Source: Amyelois transitella (taxonomy: Eukaryota > Arthropoda > Insecta > Lepidoptera > Pyralidae). From it: DNA of 64,000 bases. A model generated the notes under the pieces. It made no database searches and was not told the origin of the DNA. It worked only from the letters and a program-made list of their open reading frames with translations. Of the stretch, positions 10,746-21,352 are shown piece by piece; position 1 is the first letter of the stretch; the number at the start of each line of letters is the position of its first letter. The translations under genes were made by a program, and so were the position numbers. The DNA is taken from assembly GCF_032362555.1 (NCBI RefSeq), contig NC_083536.1, positions 1,116,001 through 1,180,000 on the forward strand. The letters are read 5' to 3'.

Positions 10746-12498
10746 CTCCTGGAATGACATTCGGCAAGCAGCTTTTAATAAATTAAAAGCTTCACTTGCT
10801 GATATACCGCGGCTGGGCTATTATAACCCTAATGACAAGACAACAGTGATTGCAGATGCAAGTCCTGTAGGCTTGGGGGCAGTACTAGTCCAAACAAATA
10901 ATAAAGGCTCTAGGATCATAGCATATGGGAACAAGACACTTACCGACTGCGAACGTAGATACTGCCAGACCGAGAAGGAGGCCCTCGCTTTGGTCTGGGC
11001 CATTGAACATTTTAATATGTTCCTATACGGGAAAGAATTCGACTTAGTAACGGACCACAAACCATTGGAGACAATATTTGGCCCCAAAGCCAAGCCGTGC
11101 GCCCGCATTGAGAGATGGGTCTTGAGACTTCAGTCCTATAAATTCAACATCAAATATAGCCCTGGCAAGAATAACATAGCAGACCCGCTGTCGAGGCTCT
11201 GCAAGCCCTCCACAAACCCACCACAGGTTGGAGTAGATTACGTGCAAAACGTGATAGAACAAGTAAGACCGACAGCTGTACCATTACAAGATATTATGGC
11301 ACATTCTCGTCAAGATACGGAGATACAAGCAGTCAGGAATGGCCTTTACAACAACCAGTGGAGTGATCTCACCAAAGGCTATAAAGTATTCCAAGATGAG
11401 TTGTGTTTTTATGAAGACATCCTGCTAAGGGGGACTAAGATCGTAATGCCACAAAAACTTCGAGATCCGATATTGCGTATTGCACATGAGGGCCACCCAG
11501 GCATATGTGCCATGAAAACCAGTCTGAGGACTAAGGTCTGGTGGCCAAAATGCGATAGAGATGCTGAGAACTTTTGCAAGGCGTGCAAAGGTTGTGTTTT
11601 GGTCTCAACTCCTAATCCTCCTAACCCCATGAAAAGGAGAGAGTTACCTTCGGAACCATGGGTTGACACCGCAGTGGACCTGATGGGTCCATTACCTAGT
11701 TATGATTATATCTTCGTGATCGTGGACTATTACTCCCGATACAAGGAAGTGAAGGTATGTCGAACAATTACGAGCTCAGGTATTATCAACCAACTGAAGG
11801 ACATTTTTAGTAGATTAGGTAATCCAGTGTCGATCACGGCTGACAACGGCCGTCAATTTACCAGTGAGGATTTCAAACTATTTTGTTCCGAAAGAAACAT
11901 CAAGCTTTATAACACCATACCCTACTGGCCCCAACAAAACGGGGAAGTGGAGAGACAGAATAGGGACATCTTAAAACGCCTCAAAATCGCTCAAGCCGAG
12001 AAGAAAAATTGGAAGGAGTCTCTCCGGAAGTATATGGTTATGTACAACAGCACTCCCCACTCGGTAACCGGTAAAACTCCCTCGGAGTTATTCTTTAGGC
12101 GGCAATTCAGAGACAAATTACCGATGATACAAGATATGACGTATAGCTCGGAAGATTCAGAGATGAAAGATAGAGACAAAGAATTAAAAGAGAAAGGAAA
12201 GGAGTACGCAGACAGGAAAAGGCGAGCAGTGGATAGTGAATTGAGAATAGGGGAGAAGGTCTACGTAAAGAATATGCATAAAACCAACAAATTGAGTCTC
12301 AATTATGAGCCAACATCACATACTGTTGAGTCCAACAAAAATGGAGATGTAGAATTGCGCAATGATAACACAGGCCAAGTAGTTAGACGAAACATTTTGC
12401 ACCTAAAACGAGTAGAAGGAGAGGTGTGGAAGGTAGATAACGGAACTGAAGATTTAGACGAAGACAATTCAAGCAGTAGTGAAACGGATTCTGATTAA
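10746..12498 (+). pseudogene. gypsy-1 RNase H and integrase
   Basis: After the frameshift near 10735 the open frame carries RNase H (VIADASPVGLGAVL, TDHKPLETIF), then the integrase zinc domain (HEGHPGICAMK and CKACKGC, about residues 213-250 from 10846), the core with VDLMGPL, TADNGRQFTS and the glutamate in GEVERQN near 370. A basic tail ends in a serine/aspartate-rich stretch at 12498. All three core acidic residues are present. No env gene follows; only about 110 bases separate the stop from the 3' LTR. Confidence 0.85.
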
Positions 12499-12611
12499 TT
12501 AATGTTATATACAGGAATTAAAACTAATACTGATGATTAGAAAATATATAAATAAAGTTGATTACAAATATGTAAATGAGTATATTTCAAAAAATTAAAA
12601 TAAGGGAGGGA

Positions 12612-12862
12612 TGTAGCATACACGATCATAACGAACACACAAACATACATACACACAACCATACAAGCACGCACACTGACATCTGTTGTCTCGTTCCTAC
12701 ACTCCACGCAGTGTGCGGGGTGGGGAGCACAGTCTGTTACCCACCGCCGCAGAGTGAAGACGTGTTCGAGTGAGGTTAATGAGCCGATACACAAACTCGA
12801 CAAATGGTTCCTTATTACGTAAAACATAATTACTTCATTTGTATGGATTAGTGACTACAACA
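12612..12862 (+). repeat. gypsy-1 3' LTR
   Basis: Near-identical to 7182-7431. It is preceded by GGGAGGGA, a good polypurine tract at about 12604-12611. Confidence 0.95.
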
Positions 12863-13082
12863 TATTGTTTATCTATTGTAGTTTTTATGTACATATGTAT
12901 ATTATAATTATTTTATTTTATATTTTGTGTAGGTATAAATATATTTATTTAGTTTAACCCCACATGAAGTTCTCTGTAAGACCCAATGGTTGACTGGTAG
13001 ATAATGCTTCTAGCATTAAGTCCGCCAATTGTGCTATACATTTGTATCTTGTGCAATGAAGTTTAAATAAATAAATAAATAA
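12863..13082 (+). mobile_element. LINE-b, plus copy: end of 3' UTR and (AAAT)n tail
   Basis: Continues the 3' UTR interrupted at 7181 and ends in GTGCAATGAAGTTTAAATAA followed by repeats of AAAT to 13082. This is the usual tail of many lepidopteran LINEs. Sequence beyond 13082 belongs to an unrelated LTR element, marking the insertion edge. Confidence 0.8.
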
Positions 13083-13900
13083 TGTCCGGGTTTAATACTT
13101 CGCGCTGAACCTGATAGGCCTGTTGTGCCTGTTGTTCCATATTAAAGTTTCTACGATTATCTAACGAGAGCGCTTTGCGAGATTGTCTATTGGGCGGTCC
13201 CTGAGAACTAGACCTAGGGTAAAAAATCGTAAATATTACTAGGACTTAGGAAATATAGGAAAGTAGCACAAGATAGGTTTCTAGCGTACTTACAATATCA
13301 TATCGACTCGTTACGTATCAATGTCTGGATACCTGGTGGTCGCTTCTCCGGCGGCGTAATCCTCGAAGTTCGTTTCGGAGTTTTCGAAAAAGCTTGAGAG
13401 TTTAACCAGTGGCGATTGGGAGCACCGATTTTTGGAGTCATAAAACCGATCGCGCACTGATTTCGAAAATCCTACCCACTGCGCCAATTACGTAGGCCGC
13501 AACCGGAGGTCTTAAAAAAAAATCAAAGTTTAATATAAAACTTTATTAAAATTAAAGAAATTACAAATTACAAACTTAATCTAGGTTCGACCGATGCTAG
13601 GAACGAAGTGAAGTCTTGCCGTTTCATCAAGTCACGTATCAAGCCGCGTGCTGCACTGTCAGCGTTTACTTCAGTTGCATCGAATGTTGAATGTCGCAAT
13701 CCGTGGTGGCGTGATCTAGTCCATAGTGCCGTGTGCAAAGTTAGTGATGCGTCAGCATATTACCTTAGGGATGTCTACGTAACATGTGCAATAAAGAGTT
13801 TACAAACAAACAAACAATAATTAATCTGGACCATCGGCTGCATGGAACCTATAAATAAATTCACAACCAACGTTCTCCCGTAGCGGAGGGAAATGTAACA
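13083..13900 (-). mobile_element. Fragment of another LTR retrotransposon: LTR, primer site, gag start
   Basis: On the minus strand, a probable LTR runs from TGTTACATTTCC (near 13900) to about 13500, with AATAAA near its end. TGGCGCAGTGGGTAGG (about 13485-13470) then fits a primer-binding site. A leader follows, then an ATG near 13142 opening a frame MEQQAQQAYQVQREVLNPDI that is cut at 13083 by the LINE-b tail. The LTR boundaries are approximate. The stretch 13608-13820 inside it also looks like a LINE 3' tail (GTGCAATAAAGAGTTTACAA plus AAAC repeats) on the plus strand, so the LTR may itself carry an insertion. Confidence 0.45.
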
Positions 13901-14235
13901 TACCCATCATACCTAGTAAATAATCTGGAATATGATGATAAAACAAATGAAATAAAAGACAACTACTTAGAAAAACAAAAAAGAAAAAAGGAGAGAAGGC
14001 GTATCAAAATAAGCATTATCCTATCAAAACGCGACAGAAAACACAAAAAGGCGGACCGCATCAACTTCACCGATAATCTCAGAGTATAATAATGCAAACA
14101 CAATGCAATAGAACGAAACCACGTCACAAAAAAACGGCCACTGTTGCCGAGGTTGAGTTAGAAGACATACATAGTATTGGGAGCAATGCCCCAAGCTCAC
14201 GAAGTAAGTCAAAATAACGCGAGCTAAAGAAAAAT
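13901..14235. other. Unassigned remnant between repeat fragments
   Basis: About 330 bases, A-rich on the plus strand. A short plus-strand reading frame ends KTATVAEVELEDIHSIGSNA plus seven residues, with its stop near 14216. It could be the C-terminus of a retroelement protein, but I cannot identify it. Confidence 0.3.
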
Positions 14236-14320
14236 ATTAAATACCCTCGCGACTCAAGAAAAACCCGTATACCCGCGATTTGAAACTAGAACGACTTGGG
14301 GATGTCCCAATGGACTCGGG
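14236..14320 (-). mobile_element. Short LINE-b ORF2-tail fragment
   Basis: About 85 bases identical or nearly so to 15572-15657, in the same minus orientation. It lies on the far side of the truncated gypsy-1 copy, so the same LINE-b segment flanks that copy on both sides, as a tandem duplication or recombination would leave. Confidence 0.7.
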
Positions 14321-14344
14321 ATGATTTCTTCTCAATTCTTCAAT

Positions 14345-15518
14345 GAATTCCTTGCCTCGCAATTTAATGCTTAATTCCTTACATCACAATTATAAATACT
14401 ATTAACGCAATCAAATGCATGGTCTTATTATGTCAAATTAATAAAAACCAATGGCAAATTTACGCCACAACACAATTATCCGCAATTAAATTTTTTTTTT
14501 TTTTTGTACGGTAGGTCACTAATATTTTGTAACTAATCTCAAATATCGAAATGCGGCTTTACAGCGATATGCCGCAATCGCACTACTTCTTACTGTTAAA
14601 ATATATATACGCGTAGTGTCGTACGTCTAAACTTAATAACTGTTTATGTTTTACCGATAACATCATTAACTAACTAACAGTAACAGTCCCTACGCTTTTG
14701 TTATTGTTACTCTCTGGATAGGCACGGGTATTGAAGTACTTACATAATTGAATCTTTTATTTTTGTATGTCATGTTTAGACGGCCTTGCACAATACATAA
14801 TTATCCCTTAGATCACTGGAGCATTATGTACAAATCGAAATATGTAGGTACCCGAGTTTAACGCACAACCAGTTTATCCTGAGCAAACAAAACAAGGATA
14901 AATTTGTTCATCTTACACAACCATGGATTTATTTCGTAAAATGGTGGGTAAGTATGCAAAATGTCTATTATATTCTTTATCACAATTAAAAGTATATACA
15001 GTGGAACAAAAACAGTTTAAAACAGTTTTTTTTTTCTTGGAGTTACGATACAATAATAAAAGGTAGGTTCATAAAATATTAACTATCCGAGCATTTGTTT
15101 GATTCTACTTTATTGGCGGTTGAAATAAATTAAAATAGTTAGGAATCTAAAAAACACTTATAACATTGAAAAAATATGTTTGTTTACTTACAAAACCTAA
15201 CGAATTACTTATTCCTTTTGTTTAATAGGTCAAATTAATTACTTACAGTTCTCCGTCGTCGCCAAAATGTTGTAGTCACTAATCCATACAAATGAAGTAA
15301 TTATGTTTTACGTAATAAAGAACCATTTGTCGAGTTTGTGTATCGGCTCATTAACCTCACTCGAACACGTCTTCACTCTGCGGCGGTGGGTAACAGACTG
15401 TGCTCCCCACCCCGCACACTGCGTGGAGTGTAGGAACGAGACGACAGATGTCAGTGTGCGTGCTTGTATGGTTGTGTGTATGTATGTTTGTGTGTTCGTT
15501 ATGATCGTGTATTCTACA
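14345..15518 (-). mobile_element. Truncated inverted copy of gypsy-1 (5' LTR plus leader)
   Basis: The minus strand carries a 251-base LTR (15518 down to 15268), the primer site near 15264 and the leader to about 14345, matching 7182 to about 8425 of gypsy-1. It is cut in the minisatellite, before gag. The flank outside the LTR is the same LINE-b 3' UTR position as for gypsy-1, so this is a duplication of the LINE-b+gypsy locus and not a second insertion. It lacks most of the (AT)n tract. Confidence 0.9.
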
Positions 15519-15784
15519 CAATATACATAAATAAATAGGTGCAGCGATTACCGAAATGAGTGAAAAGGCGATATTAAATACCCTCGCGACTCAAGAAAAA
15601 CCCGTATACCCGCGATTTGAAACTAGAACGACTTGGGGATGTCCCAATGGACTCGGGAAGTGAATTCCAGAGCCTAACAGCCATAACGGCGAAAGAATTG
15701 GAGGCAATACCTGAACGGTGAAAAGGGATAGCAAGAGTTAACTTATTTGAAGAACGTAGGATTTTTTCGTGAGTAGAACTTAAT

Positions 15785-15841
15785 AGTTGGAAGTCTTTTT
15801 TAAGATAGTCCCCCAGACTATCTTAAAAAAGACTTCCAACT
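15785..15841. repeat. Perfect 26-bp inverted repeat with 5-base loop
   Basis: Arms 15785-15810 and 15816-15841 are exact reverse complements, separated by CCCCA. They lie within the LINE-b coding region and create its premature stop. The coding order shows that one arm is native and the other is an inverted copy of it. Confidence 0.97.
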
Positions 15842-17266
15842 GCTTCCAAGCTGATTATTGAGAATGGTATAGAGCTGACATAAAATGTGAAGATTTCTAC
15901 GGTTACGGATGGGGAGCCATTTTAGCTGAGAACGGTATTCAGAAATATGATCGTACTTCCGAAGGCAGAATATAAACCTGATACAATTGTTTAGAAGACG
16001 TTCTAATTTGTTGAGATGCTCTTCAGTTAAATCCAGATAACACACATCAGCATAATCAATTATAGGCAGAAGAAGTGCTTGGGCAAGCATAATCTTCGTC
16101 TTTGTTGGAAGAAAATGTTTTAAGCGTTGCAGATAATGCAGAACACTGTAAACTTTCCGACTGGTTGCAACAACGTGTGAATCCCAATGTAAGTTAGTAT
16201 CAATATGTAGGCCAAGGTTTTTAACCGTCGTACTAAATTCAATTATAGTTCCGTCAAAGATCAGCGGTGGCAAGGTGTTGATGTCAATATTATTAATCTG
16301 ATAGAAACTGCCAACTACTATAGCCTGACACTTTTTAACATTAACAGAAATGCCAAATCGATTAGACCAGTCTAGAACTCCATTTAAGTTATGATTCAGC
16401 AAATCAATGGCCTGTTCCATGTCATCAAATTTAGTCTGTACATAAAGCTGCAAGTCGTCAGCATAGAAGTGATAGAAACAGTTAATATATAATGAAAGCA
16501 TGTTTATGAAAACTGAGAACAAAATAGGAGACAAAATACCGCCTTGTGGAACGCCAGCTTTCAATTCGCACCAATCTGATTCATCCGTACCGTTACGAAC
16601 CTGTTGCCGGCGTCCATGAAGATAACTGGAGAACCAAGAAATCACTGAAGAAGAGACGTTGCAACGGGAAAGGGTGGCTAAAAGGATATCAATGTCAACA
16701 GTATTAAATGCGTTACTAAAGTCTATTAATACTAAAATTGTGACTTGTTTATGTTCCATGCCCGTTCTAATGTCTTCTGTAACTCGAAGAAGTGCAGTGG
16801 TGGAAAACCAGATTGATATTTGTTTAAAAGGTGGTTATCAAGTAGATGTTTTGATAACTGGTTAAAGGCAGACGCTTCTAGGACCTTCGATAAGAATGAA
16901 AGTATGGAGATAGGACGTACGCCATTCAAATGAGTAGGATCTGGGATTTTTGGGAGGACGTACATAGGCCATGAGCCATGATAGAGGAAAGCGATTTTCT
17001 GAGAAACTGTTATTAATAATATGGGTGATGATAGGGAGGATATAAGAGAGGATTGGTATTAACATCACACGACTTATTTGATCTGGATCAACGGCATTAG
17101 AGGAGATGGAATGAATGATTTTGTATACGTCGTCTTCAGTGACAGCTGAGAATTCAAATGGCCTACCGTCGGGAGAAGGCAAAGCAAGAATGGAAGAGAT
17201 CGAAGCTAATTTTGTATTTTCATCTAAAAGAGGAACTGAGGAAAAATGATTGTTAAGCTCATTCAA
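15818..17266 (-). pseudogene. LINE-b reverse transcriptase fragments
   Basis: Three overlapping minus-strand frames give a continuous RT: 17266-16862 (thumb-proximal N-terminal part, ILALPSPDGRPFEFSAVTEDD); 16965-16732 (LNGVRPISILSFLSK, NKYQSGF); and 16759-15818 (DFSNAFNTVD, GVPQGGILSP, the catalytic YADD near residue 100, and the C-terminal NNCIRFIFCLRK). At least two frameshifts separate them. The last frame stops inside the palindrome at 15785-15841. Beyond the palindrome the expected ORF2 tail continues to about 15577. The enzyme would copy LINE RNA at a nicked target in the nucleus. Confidence 0.85.
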
Positions 17267-17408
17267 AGTGAAAGGGAATTTTGAACATGATTTCTGTACT
17301 TTACCTATACCCTGAGAATTAAGAAATTTCCATATATTAACTGGAGAAACATTTTCTATGTTGTTGGAGAAATATTGGCGTTTTGCATTTCTACAAAATC
17401 TATTGCAG

Positions 17409-18209
17409 AAATGTGGTCAAAGGTAACTAAATAAAAATATATAAGTATATCTAAACATATGTGCCAGTCAATGCATTACTTGGAGACTACTTATCATAAC
17501 TTATTTCATATTTCTTTTAGTACTGGGTGGATTACAAGGCAAAATTAAAAAAAAGGAATGCCGCTCTACTTTCATCCAGACGGCGAACCGGAGGAGGATC
17601 AGCTAATGAGCCACCTTTGTCCCAAATAGAGGATAAATTTTTATCCATACTAGGAGTAGATTTTGGTCAAGGTATGGCTGGAATCAGAGTGGATCCATTA
17701 ACAGAGGTAAATAATTGAAATCATGTCAAAAATGAATGTGTATATATAATTGTTACTATTTTGTGTACTTTTAGGCACATACTGCAGTAACATCTGAACC
17801 TACATCACAGTCCATTTTAACAAGGGAAGGTATGGAACCTTCACTTGTACAACTCGAGGTGTTTGATGATGGTGCAGGACCTTCACATGAAGTGAATAGG
17901 CATATCGACACTGAGCAAGCCATATCGGAGGATCCCTTTCCTGCGGTAGTTGAGGGGGAGAGAGCAGAGAGAGAAGAGCCAGAATTATTGGCACCATCTC
18001 CCCAGCCTAGTGGACGCCGCAGCCGCAGCCGCAGCCGCCATGTTTTATCTCGGGAGGACGCTAGGCGTCTTCTCGTCCAGTCGGCCCAAGAAAAAACAGA
18101 GGCCAGTGTGCGTAGCAGTAATGCCATGGAGGGTGTGCACCGAAGCCTGGCACTTATTGCCAATAGTCTAAAAACGATACAAGATGATATACGGGATATA
18201 AAAAGGTAA
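17409..18209 (+). pseudogene. Harbinger-1 Myb/SANT-like partner protein, 5' exon lost
   Basis: Remnant of exon 1 (codons W-S-K at about 17409-17417, then donor GTAACT), exon 2 17521-17706 and exon 3 17775-18209, with AG/GT borders and consistent frame. Exon 2 (YWVDYKAKLKKRNA, TGGGSANEPPLSQIE, FLSILG) aligns with exon 2 of the gene at 62868-63062 and ends the Myb/SANT region. Exon 3 is acidic, then has an RS-rich stretch (RRSRSRSRHV) and a helical C-terminus. PIF/Harbinger elements encode such a protein, which helps the transposase enter the nucleus and bind the ends. LINE-b removed the DNA-binding N-terminus. Confidence 0.75.
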
Positions 18210-18480
18210 TGATAACATACTTTTCATCAAAAAATACTTTATTTTAAATGACTAATGACTAATATACATATTATAAAATTAATATTAGCTATTAGTGTTA
18301 TTCTGAAATAAAATCTAAATAAAATAAAAATTATAATTTAATTTCCGTAAACTTGATTTTAGTAAGTAAAAATCCAAATACCTATGTATTACTGAGAAAA
18401 TAAATAAAATAATAAGCACTAAAATTTTAATTATATAAAATGTCATTAAAAGTACTACATTATTATTTTCAGCATAATGT

Positions 18481-20050
18481 CTACCGCCTTTCCCAGAGCC
18501 GCTGAATGAGAGCGTTCCTCACGGCCACACCCTGCTGGAGTGCTATGTTACCACGCCCTCCTTCCGTCACTGGAATACTACTATGTGCAGAATAAATTGC
18601 CACTAATCGAGATTCTTCTTGTCTTTCTTCTGTAGTTAACTCTTGCGGAGGTAGCTTGGCTCCATTGCACATATTATGTAATATAACACATGAATTGACA
18701 ATAGAACCAGCTACCTCTGGTTGATAGTGCAATCTTCTATGTAGTAGTAAACAACGGAATCGTGCTTTTAAAAGACCAATTGTGCGTTCAATTATATTTC
18801 TTGTATGCACATGCAAATTTGTATAATGTGCCTCTGGTGTATTTGGTGCTGCATTTAAAACAGGCGTCATCATGTACCGTCTTAATGGATATCCAGAGTC
18901 ACCTGTAACACAGTTAAATTTTAACTTTTTTTATAATGAAGCTTTTTTTACAAGTTGATGATACTAGCACATCCACCATTATGCCTGCATTGTGGCGACA
19001 GTTTCATTTATATACTTCTTATGAAAATGCAAAATACTTACCAAGAAACCATACATTTTCATTATTACTTAGTTCTTCCATGTAGTCCTTTAAAGGATGA
19101 CTAGACCAAATGAAAGAGTCATGAGTTGCACCTCCATGACTGGCATCAACACTTATAATTTGCATGTCAGCATCACAAACCTAGAAACAATGTAAATATT
19201 TAGTTTTTATATTTATTTACAACCAAATTACTTAGTTATTTAAGATATTCATTTTTGGGCAAAATTATGCCAATTATTAAAAGTTTACTTACTAATTGTA
19301 CGTTTAGAGAATGGTAATCCTTTCTGCAAAAATATCTGTCTTCATGCTGGTTAGGACGCACAATAGCAACATGAGTGCCATCAATGCATCCTAATACTCC
19401 CGGAATATTAAACTTGTTATGAAATCTAAAACAAGGAACATATTATTTTTATTACCATAAGAAAATGCACGGGATACAATAAAATATTAGTATTTTTATT
19501 ATATTTGTCTTGTATTAAGTTATTTTATATACCTTGTTTTTATTTTGTTTTGTTCATCACTATTATTAGGAAAGGGAATATATTTTTCTCTAAAATATGT
19601 ATTATTTAGGCACTTTGAAATTTCATTTATGACAGTAGACACAGTTTGCTGAGCTACAAAATGCCCTTGAATCTTTCCTGTAGGTCTTTGATAAGACCCT
19701 GTGGCAAAAAATGACAAAGCAGTCAAAACCTGAAAAAAGCAAATACGTAAGTGAAGATAACACAAAGAATCCCCCATATAGATGCACTTTATTCTCATTA
19801 TGATACATATTCTAAATAAAAGTTTTCTAGGTTAACCTTTGTCTCCACCGACAAGTCAGTAGCTTTTTGTGGTGTTTTAAGGAAAGGTCGAATCTCTTCA
19901 CATAAATCGCGAGCTAGTGTTTTGTTCAATCGGTACTCCTTAACAAATTGAGCATCCGTGTATATTTCAAACGGATCACATTGATCCCGTAATCGTCTAT
20001 GCCGCTTCTTTGCTGCCTGCTTCCTCCGAACTTCCGGTGGTCACGCGAGT
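18481..20050 (-). CDS. Harbinger-1 transposase (HARBI1-like), five exons
   Basis: Minus-strand exons with GT/AG borders: about 20050-19842 (KKRHRRLRDQCDPFEIYTD), 19729-19533 (LSFFATGSYQRPTGKIQG), 19425-19293 (IPGVLGCIDGTHVAI), 19180-19042 (IISVDASHGGATHDSFIW) and 18902-18481 (GDSGYPLRRY, NIIERTIGLLKARF). The acidic triad is D in CIDGTH, D in VDASHGG and E in NIIERT, as in PIF/Harbinger nucleases. It is convergent with the SANT gene, about 270 bases apart. No start codon is clear: an in-frame stop lies just before the basic N-terminal run near 20040, so the 5' end is either damaged or in another exon. The rest reads through without stops. Confidence 0.8.
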
Positions 20051-20400
20051 AAGACCTGTTATTTGTTGCTCCTGAAAAAAGTGAATATTTAGTGCAGTAT
20101 TTCCAAGTGAAAACAGGCTGAGAATCATAATCTCAACCTTCTCCGGCAAACGACACTGAATCTAACGTAATAACGTCACTATTTCACCACAAAACGATAT
20201 CTCAATTTTGCCAAAATCCAATAACTGAAACATTTTGAATTTAACTTTTATGTTTTTACGAAATTCAACCAATAAGGGCAAATTTAACATTTAAACCACA
20301 TCCCACAAAACTTTCGTCACAGCCGGCCGGCATACATACATACGTCAATTGAATGACATGACGTTGACATTGACACATAATAACAAATAATATTTACTTT
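20051..20400. other. Non-coding stretch beside Harbinger-1
   Basis: Probably 5' flank and end of Harbinger-1. The matching left terminus is not in view because LINE-b and the inverted duplication replaced it, so terminal repeats cannot be called. I see no gene. Confidence 0.3.
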
Positions 20401-20410
20401 TATAAAGGAG

Positions 20411-20683
20411 ATGGCCCAATTGAAGTATGGACGACTGCCCTGGAATGTATACACAAAACAACTATTCTTATATAATCTTGAATCACTGTATATTCATATT
20501 TTGTATAAAAAAAGTTTCAGGAACTTGTCAAATGTCTACAATCTTAAAAATAAACTTCCTCATCTACTGGCTCAATTAATCAACAAACTTCTTATAAAAT
20601 GCTTTTGCTATAAGTTTTTATTCAGGAGTTTTTACTGTCGCATACACATTACACATCACTTAACTAGTCTGGTGCGAACATGA
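20411..20683 (+). CDS. Unrecognised 90-residue reading frame
   Basis: Opens with MAQLKYGRLPWNVYTKQLF and is rich in leucine, tyrosine and phenylalanine. I recognise no domain. Its first about 40 bases (AAAGGAGATGGCCCAA and ACTGCCCTGGAATGTATAC) recur in inverted orientation near 21983-22017, which suggests it is part of a repeat and may not be a host gene. Low support for being translated. Confidence 0.2.
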   Translation: MAQLKYGRLPWNVYTKQLFLYNLESLYIHILYKKSFRNLSNVYNLKNKLPHLLAQLINKLLIKCFCYKFLFRSFYCRIHITHHLTSLVRT

Positions 20684-20730
20684 ATCAACGTACCATTGCA
20701 GTTTGTATTTATTTGTGGTATATAAGTGGT

Positions 20731-20762
20731 ACTAGTTGTTGCCCCGCGGCTTCGCCCGCGTG
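20731..20762 (-). mobile_element. Helitron 3' terminus (CTAGT with GC-rich hairpin)
   Basis: Plus-strand ACTAGTTGTTGCCCCGCGGC, then TTCGCCCGCG, is the reverse complement of a GC-rich hairpin followed by CTAGT. The same ending occurs at 31463, 33733, 55130 and 55556; the last is tied to Helitron helicase coding sequence. The body would run to the right; its 5' end is not identified. Confidence 0.5.
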
Positions 20763-21090
20763 GTTATTCTTTATATTAAAGAAATATATATTTATTTGTA
20801 ATGCATGTGAGAATTTTATCAACACAAACAACAGCATGTATTCAAATACACTCTGAACTGAACATATAGTAGATTTTTTTTTCTAAATATTTATGCAGAA
20901 CTAAATGTATTGCAACAGATAAGATACAGAAAAAGAAAACATTTATTTGGATTGCAATAAACACATTTAACAATATATTTTTTTTTAAAGTACCTATAGG
21001 TATATTCTATAGAATGTGCCAGCTGCTTCTCATCCTGCGCAGATCGTAAAAGCTGGTCTAGAGAATGAGTCACCGTGGTTTATGACAGGG
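20763..21090. other. AT-rich stretch, no gene seen
   Basis: Probably the body of the Helitron fragment whose 3' end is at 20731. Nothing coding. Confidence 0.3.
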
Positions 21091-21352
21091 GATGCGACAA
21101 GCAATCCATCACTATTTCGAATTCTTGATTTAACAATACGCCCCAACAACTTGATAAATGTGACCTTTGTGTTTTATGGCAACAGGTCTGTCTATCCCCC
21201 AAACACGTGAGACTATCATGTATGCTAATCCTAAAAATCTTACTTGTCTTTATCCCTTAGGCTATACAAAATCTAACGCCATATTTAGCAAGTCCATGAG
21301 GCGTATAGTTAAAAACAGGAAATCAAAATAGTGATGGATTGCTAGCAGCATC
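21091..21352. mobile_element. MITE-like element with about 50-bp terminal inverted repeats
   Basis: 21091-21143 and 21299-21352 are imperfect inverted copies, best at GCAATCCATCACTATTT (21101-21117) and its complement (21327-21343), and extend to a shared TACGCC core. The central 150 bases have no coding potential. The terminal bases and target duplication cannot be fixed, so the superfamily is open. Confidence 0.5.

Larger units (their letters stand above)
7182..12862 (+). mobile_element. gypsy-1: complete Ty3/gypsy element with TSD TATTG
   Basis: Two direct repeats of about 250 bases (7182-7431 and 12612-12862), TGTAGCATACACG at the start and GACTACAACA at the end, bound the element. TATTG at 7177-7181 and 12863-12867 is a perfect 5-base target duplication. 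In order it has LTR, primer-binding site, a 1.2-kb leader, gag and pol. The LTRs differ at only a few positions by eye, implying a fairly recent insertion, yet the coding region already has at least two frameshifts (near 9000 and 10735). It sits in the 3' UTR of LINE-b. Confidence 0.95.
15519..17408 (-). mobile_element. LINE-b, minus copy: 5'-truncated non-LTR element
   Basis: The minus strand encodes the second half of LINE ORF2 (about 17405 to 15577) and its 3' UTR, which runs into the gypsy-1 copy. The 5' end is truncated and joins the SANT gene of Harbinger-1 right at an exon end near 17408. Active-site style (YADDLQLY) suggests the CR1/L2-like group. Frameshifts and a fold-back palindrome make it inactive. 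Confidence 0.8.

Noticed and set aside
13925-14216. Possible env C-terminus of a retrovirus-like element
   Set aside because: Short, frame-broken and without membrane span or recognisable motif; left unassigned.
18001-18060. RS-rich stretch suggesting an SR splicing factor
   Set aside because: A short CAGCCG-type repeat inside the SANT partner gene, with no RRM.
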